In this document: positions 30,916 to 39,994 of the stretch, in pieces
Layout: every line of letters begins with the position of its first letter
How positions within the stretch are numbered: position 1 is the first letter of the stretch
Source of the DNA: Rhizobium sp. CFBP 8762
Lineage (GTDB): Bacteria > Pseudomonadota > Alphaproteobacteria > Rhizobiales > Rhizobiaceae
DNA length: 64,000 bases
Reading direction: 5' to 3'
NCBI RefSeq assembly: GCF_014841565.1
Contig: NZ_JACYUD010000001.1
Coordinates: 62,001 to 126,000 of the forward strand
Program-made: the position numbers and the translations under genes
Notes under the pieces: model-generated
The model's input: only the letters and a program-made list of their open reading frames with translations
Told to the model about the DNA's origin: nothing
Database searches by the model: none

Positions 30916-31761
30916 TCAACGGGCCACGACCGTGTCTGGCATCGTGTCGAAAAACGCCATGGCCCGGTTCAGGTCCACATGCGCCTTGATCGGCAGATGA
31001 TCGGACGCGACCCGGGCAGTCGGTGTGTTGTGAACCTCCACCGATCCCACCAGATTGTGCGGGCTACCCATAACCCGGTCCAGCGCCAGCACGGGGAAGC
31101 GCGAAGGAAAACTCGGCACCGTCGCCACTTCCGGATCAAACCGGGGGGACAGCCAGCGCAGCGATGAGCGGGTGCCCAGACGCCACTCATTGAGATCACC
31201 CATTAGAAGCGTTGGTTTGTCCTCCGCTGCATCCAGCGCGGCAACGATAGCCGCTGCCTGCTGGGCGCGCGAGTGCCGCAACAGGCCAAAATGAGCAGCG
31301 ATGATGCGTAAAGGGCCAGCCGCCAGATCGAGATCGACAACCAGTGCCCCACGGGGCTCAATACCGGGCAGGCGGAGTTGGTGAACGTCCTGCACCACCC
31401 CTTCGCGAAAGAACAGGACATTGCCATGCCAGGCATGTCCCTTTTCGCTGTGGGCGGTGATCGGCACGGGAAGCAGATGACATTCGTCGCGAAGACGGTC
31501 CAGATTGAGCAGACCGGCACGCTCACCGAATCGCTGGTCAGCCTCTTGCAACGCAATGATATCGGCGTCGATTTCACAGATGACATCGATAATGCGGTCG
31601 GGGTCGAACCTCTTGTCCGTGCCGACGCATTTGTGAATGTTGTATGAGGCAATGACCGCCTTGCCATCCTGTGCCGTCAATGCAGGGGCGTCTGTCGCAT
31701 CATTTCGGCTGCGAATTGCCGCCAGAATTCCTGCGCGCAGGCTGGTATGGGGTTGCCTCAT
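30916..31761 (-). CDS. Endonuclease/exonuclease/phosphatase family protein
   Basis: A 281-residue EEP-fold hydrolase. Metal-site motifs are visible: SYNIHKCVG, IIALQEADQRF, GNVLFFREG, LLMGDLNEW and ASDHLPIKA. No export signal is evident. Members act on nucleic acids or phospholipid/inositol phosphates; pairing with the PLD-like gene downstream hints at a shared lipid role, as seen for PLD/EEP neighbours in other alphaproteobacteria. The substrate is unknown. Confidence 0.8.
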   Translation of the reverse strand: MRQPHTSLRAGILAAIRSRNDATDAPALTAQDGKAVIASYNIHKCVGTDKRFDPDRIIDVICEIDADIIALQEADQRFGERAGLLNLDRLRDECHLLPVPITAHSEKGHAWHGNVLFFREGVVQDVHQLRLPGIEPRGALVVDLDLAAGPLRIIAAHFGLLRHSRAQQAAAIVAALDAAEDKPTLLMGDLNEWRLGTRSSLRWLSPRFDPEVATVPSFPSRFPVLALDRVMGSPHNLVGSVEVHNTPTARVASDHLPIKAHVDLNRAMAFFDTMPDTVVAR

Positions 31762-31841
31762 TCATGTCTCTGCAAGTGGATTGCGATATTGCTTAACGAG
31801 ATCGACGGAGCCATGGTTCCATTAAAATGGTAAGCAGTCGG

Positions 31842-32186
31842 CTATGTCCGGATAACATAGTCCTTGCGTGTGGTTTCCAGAACCTCCCAGGTTCCAGCAA
31901 ATCCGGGGCGCACCACAAGGCTGACGCCGGGTCGCAAATCCACCACCTCGCCGCTGTCGGATGTCAGGATGGAATAGCCTGAAAGGATGTGGAAATACTC
32001 CCATTCATCATAGGATACCCGCCATTTTCCCGGCGTCGCTTCCCAGATTCCCGCATACAGACCCCCGGTCGCCTCATCGAAATTCCACGTTTTGAAGCGC
32101 GGATTTCCTTCCAGCACTCGCTCGGGCGCAGGGGCGCCCTCTTCGGGCTGAACGGACGCGGTATCAAAGTGCTGAATGGATGCCAT
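31842..32186 (-). CDS. Cupin domain-containing protein
   Basis: A 114-residue single-domain cupin of the EutQ-like (DUF861) type. Typical features are the TWNFDEATGGLYAGIWEATPGKWRVSYDEWEYFHILSGYSIL stretch and a second half with LRPGVSLVVRPGFAGTWEV. The ATG at 32186 (MASIQHFD) lies 8 bases after the stop of the sulfhydrylase gene, so it belongs to the same transcription unit. The function is not known. Confidence 0.8.
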   Translation of the reverse strand: MASIQHFDTASVQPEEGAPAPERVLEGNPRFKTWNFDEATGGLYAGIWEATPGKWRVSYDEWEYFHILSGYSILTSDSGEVVDLRPGVSLVVRPGFAGTWEVLETTRKDYVIRT

Positions 32187-32193
32187 GATGCTC

Positions 32194-33474
32194 TCAGAGT
32201 TTTGCAAGGGATTGTTGAAGATCAGCCAGAATATCGGCCACATCTTCTATGCCGACGGACAACCGCACCACATCCGGTCCGGCACCGGCGGCAACCAGTT
32301 GATCCTCGGTCAATTGCCGGTGGGTGGTGGATGCGGGATGAATGACCAGCGAGCGTGTATCACCGATATTGGCGAGGTGAGAAAACAGCTCCAACCCTTC
32401 CACGAAGCGTTTGCCTGCCTCGTACCCGCCTTTCAGGCCAAAGGTAAACACAGCGCCTGCGCCCTTTGGGGAATAGGCCTGTTGCAGAGCGTGGTTGGGA
32501 TCGTCCTCAAGGCCCGCATAATTAACCCAGGACACCGCATCATGGTTTTGCAGCCAAGTCGCCACGGCCAGAGCGTTATCGCAATGGCGCTGCATGCGCA
32601 GCGGCAAGGTTTCGATGCCGGTCAGAAGCAAAAACGCATTGAACGGTGAGATTGCCGGTCCCAGATCGCGCAGGCCCAACACACGGCATGCAATGGCAAA
32701 GGCAAAATTTCCAAAGGTGGCGTGCAGCACCAGCCCGTTATATTCAGGCCGGGGCTCCGATAGCATCGGGTATTTGCCGGATTTCGACCAGTCGAACGTT
32801 CCGCCATCCACAATAATGCCGCCCATGGAATTGCCATGGCCGCCCATGAATTTCGTGAGCGAATGGATGACGATATCCGCACCGTGCTCGATAGGCCGGA
32901 TCAGGTATGGCGTTGCCATGGTGTTATCGACAATCAACGGCAGTCCATGCGCTCTGGCCACCGCCGAAATGGCAGCAATATCCACAAATGTGCCACCGGG
33001 ATTTGCAAGGCTCTCTATAAAAATCGCCTTGGTGCGATTGTCGATCTGGCTTTCCAAACTCGCCGTATCCATCGGATCAGCAAAGCGCACATGCCAGTCA
33101 AACGACTTGAAGGCATTGCTGAACTGGTTGATGGATCCACCGTAAAGCCGCTTGGCTGCAACAAAATTATCGCCCGGGCTCATCAAGGCGTGAAAAGCCA
33201 GAAGCTGTGCAGCATGGCCGGATGCGACAGCAACCGCCGCCGTGCCGCCCTCAAGCGCCGCAACCCGCTCTTCCAGAACCGCCTGCGTCGGGTTCATGAT
33301 GCGGGTGTAGATGTTGCCGAACTCCTGCAAACCGAACAAAGCGGCAGCATGATCGGCATCGTTGAACACAAAGCTCGTTGTCTGGTAAATCGGCGTCGCC
33401 CGTGCACCGGTGGTTGGATCAGGGGCCGCACCGGCGTGAATGGCCAGTGTATTGAAGCCCGGATTATTCGCCAT
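32194..33474 (-). CDS. metY: O-acetylhomoserine aminocarboxypropyltransferase (sulfhydrylase)
   Basis: A 426-residue PLP enzyme of the Cys/Met metabolism family, expected to make homocysteine from O-acetylhomoserine and sulfide, or methionine from methanethiol. It opens with FNTLAIHAGAAPDPTTGARATPIYQTTSFVF. The PLP lysine is Lys208 in HSLTKFMGGHGN, and the active-site YTRIMNPT and the ending THRQLTEDQL ... RLSVGIEDVADI fit the MetY branch. The strong ribosome-binding site AAGGGGAGAG precedes the ATG. Confidence 0.88.
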   Translation of the reverse strand: MANNPGFNTLAIHAGAAPDPTTGARATPIYQTTSFVFNDADHAAALFGLQEFGNIYTRIMNPTQAVLEERVAALEGGTAAVAVASGHAAQLLAFHALMSPGDNFVAAKRLYGGSINQFSNAFKSFDWHVRFADPMDTASLESQIDNRTKAIFIESLANPGGTFVDIAAISAVARAHGLPLIVDNTMATPYLIRPIEHGADIVIHSLTKFMGGHGNSMGGIIVDGGTFDWSKSGKYPMLSEPRPEYNGLVLHATFGNFAFAIACRVLGLRDLGPAISPFNAFLLLTGIETLPLRMQRHCDNALAVATWLQNHDAVSWVNYAGLEDDPNHALQQAYSPKGAGAVFTFGLKGGYEAGKRFVEGLELFSHLANIGDTRSLVIHPASTTHRQLTEDQLVAAGAGPDVVRLSVGIEDVADILADLQQSLAKL

Positions 33475-33486
33475 GCTCTCTCCCCT

Positions 33487-33915
33487 TCAGGCCATCAGCC
33501 TTGGTATTTCGATTGCCGGGCACCGGTCCATGACGACCTTGATGCCCTTGCTTTCTGCCTGTGCCGCTGCCGCATCATCGCGCACCGATAGCTGGCCCCA
33601 GAGAACGTTTGGCAATGGTGTCAGTGCCAGCACCTCCTCCACCACCTGTGGGAGTGCGCTGGCAGCGCGAAAAACATCGACCATATCGATAGCCTCAGGA
33701 ATATCCGCCAACCGGGCATAGACGGTTTGCCCAAGGATTTCCTTGCCCGCCTGTCCGGGATTGACCGGAATGACCCGGTATCCACGCCGCAGCAGAAACG
33801 CCATCACGCGGTTGCTTGGACGGTCGGGGTTAGGGCTGGCCCCGACCAGCGCGATGACCGATGTATCTTTCAAAATTCCGGCCAGATATCCGTCCGAATA
33901 ACGATCATGATCCAT
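33487..33915 (-). CDS. CoA-binding domain protein
   Basis: A 142-residue Rossmann-like CoA_binding domain protein (YccU type). It has the nucleotide-binding IALVGASPNPDRPSNRVMAFL, VIPVNPGQAGKEILGQ and the ending VVMDRCPAIEI, all family features. ATG 33915 (MDHDRYSD) has GAGG five bases upstream; a GTG at 33930 is also open. It is 12 bases before metY and probably in the same operon. Confidence 0.82.
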   Translation of the reverse strand: MDHDRYSDGYLAGILKDTSVIALVGASPNPDRPSNRVMAFLLRRGYRVIPVNPGQAGKEILGQTVYARLADIPEAIDMVDVFRAASALPQVVEEVLALTPLPNVLWGQLSVRDDAAAAQAESKGIKVVMDRCPAIEIPRLMA

Positions 33916-33945
33916 GCAAGCCTCGCACACTTTAAAACCGCCCGT

Positions 33946-34377
33946 CTATTCGGGCAGAACCAGATGACCATCATCATCCATCGGTACAAACGGATTATAG
34001 GCAATTTCCCAGAGATGACCATCAGGATCGGCCACGTAGCTGGAGTACCCGCCCCAGAACACCTTGTGCGGCGGCTTCACCGGTTGCGCGCCAGAGCGCA
34101 CAAATTCGGCAAAGGTGTCGTCCACCGCAGCCTCGCTACCGAGGTTGTGGGCGAGTGTTACGCCGCTGAACCCGGTTTCCGTGTTGGTAACACCCGCATC
34201 ATCGGCCAGCGCCGACCGTGAAAACAGGGCCAAGACCGTGCCCTTCAACTGTATGAACGTTATCGCGTCCTGCGACGCACTGGATTTGACCCAGCCGAGA
34301 CGCTCGTAGAACGCGGTCGAAACCGACACATCGCTCACGCCTAGCGTTATCAACGATACTCTGCGATCAATCGGCAT
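33946..34377 (-). CDS. VOC family (glyoxalase-like) protein
   Basis: A 143-residue two-motif VOC-fold protein. It carries RVSLITLGVSDVSVSTAFYERLGW in the first half and a second half ending VFWGGYSSYVADPDGHLWEIAYNPF, with the metal-site Glu in HLWEI. It is the first gene of the run VOC, CoA-binding, metY, cupin. Specific substrate unknown; many members are resistance or isomerase proteins. Confidence 0.82.
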   Translation of the reverse strand: MPIDRRVSLITLGVSDVSVSTAFYERLGWVKSSASQDAITFIQLKGTVLALFSRSALADDAGVTNTETGFSGVTLAHNLGSEAAVDDTFAEFVRSGAQPVKPPHKVFWGGYSSYVADPDGHLWEIAYNPFVPMDDDGHLVLPE

Positions 34378-34466
34378 TACACCCCCCCACTATTTGATGA
34401 TGACAGATTGCCCGGCGGCATTCTGCCAGATATCCCTTACACTTCAACCGATGGAATGAGGTCTGC

Positions 34467-35303
34467 GTGCCCTTAGACGTCTTAGCCCTTGTTCTATTGG
34501 GTGCCCTGCTTCATGCCACATGGAATGCGCTGGTCAAGGCCGGATCGGAGAAGTCGCTCGATGCAGCGATGGTCGCCCTTGGCGCAAGTGTCGTCGCGCT
34601 GGTGGCATTGCCATTCGTGCCCTTGCCCCCTCTGGCGATCTGGCCCTATGTTCTGGCATCGTTGGGCATCCATTTCACCTACTATCAGTTGGTCGCCGCC
34701 GCCTACCGTGCAGGCGATATCGGCCTCGTCTACCCGCTGATGCGCGGCGTTGCTCCATTGATCGTGACTGCATCAAGCGGGTTGATCCTGAAAGAGCAGG
34801 TCAGTACCGGGGCCATGGTGGGCATTCTCACTATATGCTGCGGCATTCTCACCATGGCGGCAGAAGCGCGCCACGGCGGCAAACGGGCTATCCTATTGGC
34901 CCTTGCCAACGCGCTTGTCATCGCCGTCTATACTTTTGTCGATGGCATTGGCGCACGCGTGGCAGGAAACCCGGTTGCCTATACATTGTGGATTTCCCTG
35001 TTCCCGCCTATCCCGTTGTTTGCGTGGGCTATCGCGCGGCGCGGGCTGCGCCCCGTTCTCTTCCACGTCAGGCACAATTGGTGGCGTGGTCTCATCGGCG
35101 GCGCAGGGTCGATTGGCGCTTACGGTCTGGCGCTGTGGGCCATGACAAAAGCTCCTGTGGCCACCGTCGCGGCGCTGCGGGAAACGGCTATCCTGTTCGC
35201 AATCGTGATCTCGATCGTCTTTCTGAAAGAGAAAGTCAGCATCTGGCGATTCGCCGCCGCCTGCCTGATTGCGACCGGGGCTTTACTGCTGAAGCTTCTC
35301 TGA
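34467..35303 (+). CDS. EamA family transporter (drug/metabolite exporter type)
   Basis: A 278-residue membrane protein with ten hydrophobic helices in two EamA repeats, the drug/metabolite transporter plan. The first repeat ends near GILTMAAEARHGG and the second holds GSIGAYGLALWAMTKAPVATVAALRETAILFAIVISIVFLKEKVS. The start is GTG 34467, preceded by GAGG. The substrate is unknown. It is divergent from the VOC gene and convergent with the enoyl-CoA hydratase gene, 10 bases from its stop. Confidence 0.85.
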   Translation: MPLDVLALVLLGALLHATWNALVKAGSEKSLDAAMVALGASVVALVALPFVPLPPLAIWPYVLASLGIHFTYYQLVAAAYRAGDIGLVYPLMRGVAPLIVTASSGLILKEQVSTGAMVGILTICCGILTMAAEARHGGKRAILLALANALVIAVYTFVDGIGARVAGNPVAYTLWISLFPPIPLFAWAIARRGLRPVLFHVRHNWWRGLIGGAGSIGAYGLALWAMTKAPVATVAALRETAILFAIVISIVFLKEKVSIWRFAAACLIATGALLLKLL

Positions 35304-35313
35304 GCCAATCAAT

Positions 35314-36126
35314 TCACGGCTCCCACACCGGCAATCGGTTTTCGAGGTAGGCGGCTGCACCCTTGCCTGCATCCTGTGACATCAGTCCCTCCACCAGAGC
35401 CGCGCCGCTGACTGCGTAGGCCTCATCCAAAGGCAATACTGCCTGACCCTGGAACACCCGCTTTGCGGCATTCAGTGCCTCCGGCGATTTCGACGCAATC
35501 ACAGCGGCGTATTTGTCTACCACCTGCGACAGATACTGGCGCGGCACGATCCGGTTGACGAGCCCGAAATCCTTGGCTGTCGAAGCATCAATCGTTTCGC
35601 CAGTCAGCACCATTTCCATCGCCTGTTTGCGATGCGCAGCCCGTGAAACTGCGACAATGGCCGTTGCATCCAGCGCCCCGATATTCACGCCCGGCAAGCA
35701 GAAAGTCGAGGAATCAGTGCAGATGGCAAGATCGCAGGCGGCCACAAGCTGGCAGCCCGCCGCCGTGGCAAGTCCGTCAATTTCGGCGATGACGGGCTGA
35801 TGAAGCGCCGACAGCTTTTGCACGAGAGCGGTGCTAGCCTGCGCCAGAACGGTATAGGCTGCCCTTCCTCCATCTTCATGAGACCGGTAGGCATTGATTT
35901 CTGCCAGATCAAAGCCTGCGGAAAAGTGGCTTCCCCGCGCACTGAGAATCACGACCCGTACATCGTCGGCCATCGCATCCAGTTCTGCACTGAGTGCAGA
36001 CAGCATGGATGAGGACAAGGCGTTGACCGGGCCGTTGTTTAGCGTCAGGCGCACAACGCCGCCATTCTCTTCCCGCAATACGAGCCCGTCATCCGCGCTT
36101 TTTTTGAATGCCACAACATCCGCCAT
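35314..36126 (-). CDS. Enoyl-CoA hydratase/isomerase family protein
   Basis: A 270-residue crotonase-fold protein. The CoA-binding and oxyanion-hole segments are visible: GSHFSAGFDLAEI and the second half with ATAAGCQLVAACDLAICTDSSTFCLPGVNIGAL. The catalytic Glu pair of classic hydratases is not clearly present: the second position region reads GVNIGALDATAIV. Activity as hydratase, isomerase or lyase is therefore open. ATG 36126 (MADVVAF) has AGAGG upstream. Confidence 0.85.
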   Translation of the reverse strand: MADVVAFKKSADDGLVLREENGGVVRLTLNNGPVNALSSSMLSALSAELDAMADDVRVVILSARGSHFSAGFDLAEINAYRSHEDGGRAAYTVLAQASTALVQKLSALHQPVIAEIDGLATAAGCQLVAACDLAICTDSSTFCLPGVNIGALDATAIVAVSRAAHRKQAMEMVLTGETIDASTAKDFGLVNRIVPRQYLSQVVDKYAAVIASKSPEALNAAKRVFQGQAVLPLDEAYAVSGAALVEGLMSQDAGKGAAAYLENRLPVWEP

Positions 36127-36267
36127 CGTCGTTTTCCTCTGGTTTCCATTGCTGGCTAGCCGCAAATTTTGGCGCTGGCAAGCTGATGAATTTGTGGTGC
36201 CATAATACCATATTGCTATATCATTGATTTAATTGACCAATCTCTATCGCTCCGAAAACTGCACTCC

Positions 36268-36296
36268 TTGACGGCCTCCAAGCCTTTCCCTATAAG
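36268..36296 (+). promoter_or_regulatory. Sigma-70 promoter of rplM-rpsI
   Basis: TTGACG (36268-36273), a 17-base spacer and TATAAG (36291-36296) form a near-consensus housekeeping promoter. Transcription would start around 36303, giving a leader of about 114 bases before rplM. Confidence 0.75.
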
Positions 36297-36379
36297 CAGC
36301 CCTGTCGGCTCTGCTTTCAGGCAAACCGGCATTTTGTCATGGATTTCACAATCCGCGACAATTCAAGCAACAAGAAAAG

Positions 36380-36395
36380 CCCCGGTCGACCGGGG
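36380..36395 (+). promoter_or_regulatory. Perfect GC-rich hairpin in the rplM leader
   Basis: A perfect 16-base palindrome CCCCGGTCGACCGGGG lies 21 bases before the rplM ATG, in the untranslated leader. It has no T-run, so it is unlikely to be a terminator. Ribosomal proteins often control their own leaders, and L13 does so in some bacteria; a similar role here is inferred. Confidence 0.5.
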
Positions 36396-36416
36396 TCCAG
36401 ATCGAAAGAATGTAAC

Positions 36417-36881
36417 ATGGCAACCTTCTCTCAGAAGCCTGCAGAGGTCGAGAAGAAGTGGATCATCATCGACGCCGAAGGGCTCGTCGTTGGTCGTCTC
36501 GCTTCCATCATTGCAAACCGTCTTCGCGGCAAGCACAAAGCAACATTCACACCTCACGTCGACGATGGTGACAATGTCATCGTCATCAACGCTGAGAAGG
36601 CCGTATTGACCGGCAAGAAGTACACTGACAAGAAGTACTACTGGCACACCGGCTATCCCGGCGGCATTAAGGAGCGCACAGCGCGCCAGATCATCGAAGG
36701 CCGCTTCCCGGAGCGCGTTCTCGAGAAAGCCGTTGAGCGCATGGTTCCCCGTGGTCCTCTCGGTCGTCGTCAGATGAAGAACCTGCGCGTTTACGCTGGC
36801 TCCTATCACCCGCATGAAGCCCAGCAGCCAGCCGTTCTCGATGTGGCAGCGCTGAACACCAAGAACACAAGGAGCGCCTGA
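36417..36881 (+). CDS. rplM: 50S ribosomal protein L13
   Basis: A 154-residue large-subunit protein. Family marks are [27 protein letters not shown], the [12 protein letters not shown] segment and [10 protein letters not shown]-like [23 protein letters not shown] 36417 ([15 protein letters not shown]) fits the usual rhizobial start; 26 further open codons upstream fall in the leader hairpin. The stop lies 2 bases before the rpsI ATG. Confidence 0.97.
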   Translation: MATFSQKPAEVEKKWIIIDAEGLVVGRLASIIANRLRGKHKATFTPHVDDGDNVIVINAEKAVLTGKKYTDKKYYWHTGYPGGIKERTARQIIEGRFPERVLEKAVERMVPRGPLGRRQMKNLRVYAGSYHPHEAQQPAVLDVAALNTKNTRSA

Positions 36882-36883
36882 GC

Positions 36884-37357
36884 ATGGCTGATCTCTCTTC
36901 ATTGAAAGACCTTGGCACGGCGACGGAAGCAACTGCTTCCGCTCCGGTACATGTCAAGAAGGTCGACGCTCAGGGCCGCTCCTACGCGACCGGCAAGCGT
37001 AAGAACGCTGTTGCCCGCGTCTGGGTCAAGCCCGGCACTGGCAAGATCACTGTTAACGGCAAGCCTTACGTTGCCTATTTCGCACGTCCGGTTCTGCAGA
37101 TGATTCTGCAGCAGCCAATCGTTGCAGCAGCTCGTGACGGCCAGTTCGACATCGACGCAACCGTTGCCGGTGGCGGTCTTTCCGGCCAGGCCGGTGCCGT
37201 TCGTCACGGCATTTCCAAGGCGCTGACATACTTCGAGCCGGGCCTGCGCTCCGTTCTGAAGCGTGGCGGCTTCCTGACCCGCGACAGCCGCGTTGTCGAG
37301 CGCAAAAAGTACGGCCGCGCGAAAGCCCGTCGTTCGTTCCAGTTCTCGAAGCGTTAA
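36884..37357 (+). CDS. rpsI: 30S ribosomal protein S9
   Basis: A 157-residue small-subunit protein with an N-terminal extension of about 25 residues common in alphaproteobacteria. The conserved core begins [20 protein letters not shown], and the basic C-terminal tail ends [17 protein letters not shown], which reaches the P-site tRNA in the ribosome. It is preceded by GGAG and coupled to rplM, the universal L13-S9 operon. Confidence 0.97.
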   Translation: MADLSSLKDLGTATEATASAPVHVKKVDAQGRSYATGKRKNAVARVWVKPGTGKITVNGKPYVAYFARPVLQMILQQPIVAAARDGQFDIDATVAGGGLSGQAGAVRHGISKALTYFEPGLRSVLKRGGFLTRDSRVVERKKYGRAKARRSFQFSKR

Positions 37358-37380
37358 TCGTTCGGTTCATACCATTGGAA

Positions 37381-37405
37381 AAGGCGGGCTTGTCCCGCCT
37401 TTTTT
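37381..37405 (+). terminator. Terminator of rplM-rpsI
   Basis: The stem AAGGCGGG-cttgt-CCCGCCTT followed by six T residues, 24 bases after the rpsI stop. Confidence 0.9.
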
Positions 37406-37555
37406 GCGTTCCAGGCATATCTCCGACAGCGATTGCTGCTGTGACCATTGCCATGTATATCCTTGGCAACCACGAAGGTTGTCGTTGAGACATTGAATCA
37501 ACGGTTCGCCAAAGTGATTCCGGATATGATTGCAAGTCTTTGAAAAGGCACCCCT

Positions 37556-38491
37556 ATGAGCAAGGCGAAGATCTTTATTGATGGCGAACACGGCACCACG
37601 GGCTTGCAGATCCGCGCCCGCATGGCTGACCGCACCGATGTGGTGCTGCTGTCGATACCGGAGCAGGAACGCCGCAACGCAGGCTTGCGGGAAGAGCTTC
37701 TGAACAGTGCCGATATCGCCATTCTCTGCCTGCCGGATGATGCAGCCAGCGACGCTGTGGCCATGCTTGCCGATAACACGCATGTGCGCATTATCGACAC
37801 CTCGACAGCCCATCGCACGTCTGAGACCTGGGCTTATGGTTTTGCGGAAATGGCGACCGATCAGGCCGACAAGATTCGCCGTTCGCGCACCGTTGCCAAT
37901 CCCGGATGCTACCCGACAGGCGCCATTGGCCTGATCCGCCCTTTGCGCGCAGCCGGCCTCCTGCCGGATGGCTACCCCGTTACCGTGAACGCGGTTTCCG
38001 GCTACACCGGCGGCGGCAAGCAGATGATCGCGCAGTTCGAAGACCCCGCCAATGCGGACCCGATCACATCGCCGCATTTCCTCTATGGCCTCACCTTGAA
38101 CCACAAGCATGTGCCGGAGATGAAGCTTCACGGCCTGCTGGACAGCGCGCCGATTTTCGCGCCCTCCGTCGGCAAATTCCCGCAGGGAATGATCGTGCAG
38201 GTGCCGCTCCATCTCGATCATCTGGCAGACGGCACGACACTGGAAACGGTCCACGACGCGCTGGCCGATCACTATGCCGGTCAGTCCGTCGTTGAGGTCG
38301 TACCCTTGGCGGCAAGCCAAAAGCTTGGCCGCATAGATGCGACGGAACTGGCAGGTCAGGACCGTATGAAGCTGTTTGTAACCGGCACTTCCGGCGGCCA
38401 CCAGATCAATCTGGTCGCACTGCTGGACAATCTCGGTAAGGGCGCGTCAGGCGCTGCCGTGCAGAACATGGACCTGATGCTATCGAACTAA
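37556..38491 (+). CDS. argC: N-acetyl-gamma-glutamyl-phosphate reductase (short type 2)
   Basis: A 311-residue NADPH-dependent reductase in arginine synthesis, converting N-acetylglutamyl phosphate to the semialdehyde. The nucleotide-binding start is [19 protein letters not shown], catalytic Cys118 is in [10 protein letters not shown], and the dimer/active-site region [11 protein letters not shown] follows. The length matches the short ArgC type that lacks an insert. AAAAGG precedes the ATG. Its end overlaps the convergent ctaA end by 12 bases. Confidence 0.95.
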   Translation: MSKAKIFIDGEHGTTGLQIRARMADRTDVVLLSIPEQERRNAGLREELLNSADIAILCLPDDAASDAVAMLADNTHVRIIDTSTAHRTSETWAYGFAEMATDQADKIRRSRTVANPGCYPTGAIGLIRPLRAAGLLPDGYPVTVNAVSGYTGGGKQMIAQFEDPANADPITSPHFLYGLTLNHKHVPEMKLHGLLDSAPIFAPSVGKFPQGMIVQVPLHLDHLADGTTLETVHDALADHYAGQSVVEVVPLAASQKLGRIDATELAGQDRMKLFVTGTSGGHQINLVALLDNLGKGASGAAVQNMDLMLSN

Positions 38492-39595
38492 CTGTCTAGC
38501 CAAAGGTTCATCGGGGTGTGGATACGCCCCGATGAAACCGCGCCAGTGGCTGACGGCAAAGGCCAGCACGACCAGAGCGCCACCCTGATGCAACACGCCC
38601 CACTGCACCGGCACGCGCAGAAGCAGCGTGATAATGCCGATGGTGGCCTGAATAGTGACAAGCGCAAACAGTATCACAGCGCGCCGAGCGTGGGTTGATT
38701 TTGGTGCCAGTCTCAGCGACGCAATCATGTGCGCCAGCACCACACCGAACAGCGCATAAGCGCCCAGGCGGTGAATGAACTGCACCGTCAGCGGATTTTC
38801 AAAGACGTTGATCCATGCAGGCTGATGTGAGAACAGTCCCTCCGGGATGATTGCATTATCGATCAATGGCCATTCATTGTAGGCAAAACCGGCATCAAGC
38901 CCGGCGACCAAAGCACCGAGATAGACCTGAAACAGCGTCATCACGGTGATCAGGATTGCAACTTTCTTTGAATGACGCGTCGGTGGTGCATCCTGATGCT
39001 GCGGACACAGCCCACGGTAAATCCAAACACAGGATGCGAAGATGAAACAGGCAATCATCAGGTGCGTCGCCAGGCGATACTGACTGACATCGGTACGCTC
39101 CACCAGACCTGATGACACCATCCACCAGCCGACAAACCCCTGCAACCCGCCCAGCGCCAATATGCCGAGCAGAGGAAGCTTTAGCCGCTTCTCAACCCGC
39201 CCCGTGACCCAGAAGACTGCCAGCGGCAACGCGAAGATGAGCCCGATAGCACGCGCCAGCAAACGGTGCGCCCACTCCCACCAGAAGATATATTTAAACT
39301 CATCAAGGCTCATGCCCCGGTTGATTTCCTGATATTGCGGTATCTGCCGGTAGAGTTGCAGTTCCTCTTCCCATTCGGCCGTGCTCAAGGGTGGAATGAC
39401 GCCGTGGATCGGCTTCCACTGGGTGATGGAAAGGCCGGAATCGGTCAGTCGCGTGGCCCCTCCCACCAGCACCAGTGCGAAGAGGGCGAACAGCACCACG
39501 CCGAGCCATATCCTGAGATAACGGCGGTTGCGTTCGGTCCTGTCGCCATCGCGATAGGGAACGGTGTCGAGTTCAAGATGTGCCACGGTCATCAT
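38480..39595 (-). CDS. ctaA: Heme A synthase (COX15/CtaA)
   Basis: A 371-residue inner-membrane enzyme that oxidises the C8 methyl of heme O to form heme A for cytochrome c oxidase. It has about eight membrane helices and the heme-ligand His residues in conserved motifs: [41 protein letters not shown] and [11 protein letters not shown]. The segment [16 protein letters not shown] is a COX15 hallmark. It starts with ATGATG, so either Met may be used. Confidence 0.95.
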   Translation of the reverse strand: MMTVAHLELDTVPYRDGDRTERNRRYLRIWLGVVLFALFALVLVGGATRLTDSGLSITQWKPIHGVIPPLSTAEWEEELQLYRQIPQYQEINRGMSLDEFKYIFWWEWAHRLLARAIGLIFALPLAVFWVTGRVEKRLKLPLLGILALGGLQGFVGWWMVSSGLVERTDVSQYRLATHLMIACFIFASCVWIYRGLCPQHQDAPPTRHSKKVAILITVMTLFQVYLGALVAGLDAGFAYNEWPLIDNAIIPEGLFSHQPAWINVFENPLTVQFIHRLGAYALFGVVLAHMIASLRLAPKSTHARRAVILFALVTIQATIGIITLLLRVPVQWGVLHQGGALVVLAFAVSHWRGFIGAYPHPDEPLARQLVR

Positions 39596-39781
39596 ACTGC
39601 CTCATCGTCAAACTGCCAAACGCGTCTTGGCCCTGCTCATTTTCATTGATTTGCACCAGCGACCGATGCAAAACAAGGTTCAAACCTTTGCGGCATGGAG
39701 TCGCGGCGCCATTTTGTTGACGTTTGTTTTTAGCAAAACCGGTTTCCACGTGTCCTGACAAACTTATGAAGAAAGTAATCA

Positions 39782-39994
39782 ATGCCCGTGCGCTTGAGAA
39801 AACTGATCGGTACTCTGCTGATCCTGGTTCTGGTGATTGCATACGCGTTGATTGCAACAACGTTTGCGTCTCTGCTGCTCGGCACATCCCCTTGGTGGGT
39901 TCACCTGATGTATTTCTTCCTGACGGGTCTCCTATGGATACTGCCGGCAATGCTGATCATACGCTGGATGGAAAAGCCGGTGAAGCCCCGCTGA
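39782..39994 (+). CDS. DUF2842 family small membrane protein
   Basis: A 70-residue protein with two hydrophobic helices (LIGTLLILVLVIAYALIATTFASLLLG and HLMYFFLTGLLWILPAMLIIRWM) and a short basic tail (EKPVKPR). This is the size and pattern of the DUF2842 family found beside argC/ctaA in many alphaproteobacteria. Function unknown. A second reading frame is open across the same bases and continues into the next gene, whose start probably lies inside this one. Confidence 0.8.
   Translation: MPVRLRKLIGTLLILVLVIAYALIATTFASLLLGTSPWWVHLMYFFLTGLLWILPAMLIIRWMEKPVKPR

Noticed and set aside
33475-34466. SAM-II type riboswitch before the sulfhydrylase operon
   Set aside because: The metY upstream sequence is coding, and the gap before the VOC gene is too short and lacks the conserved pseudoknot sequence.
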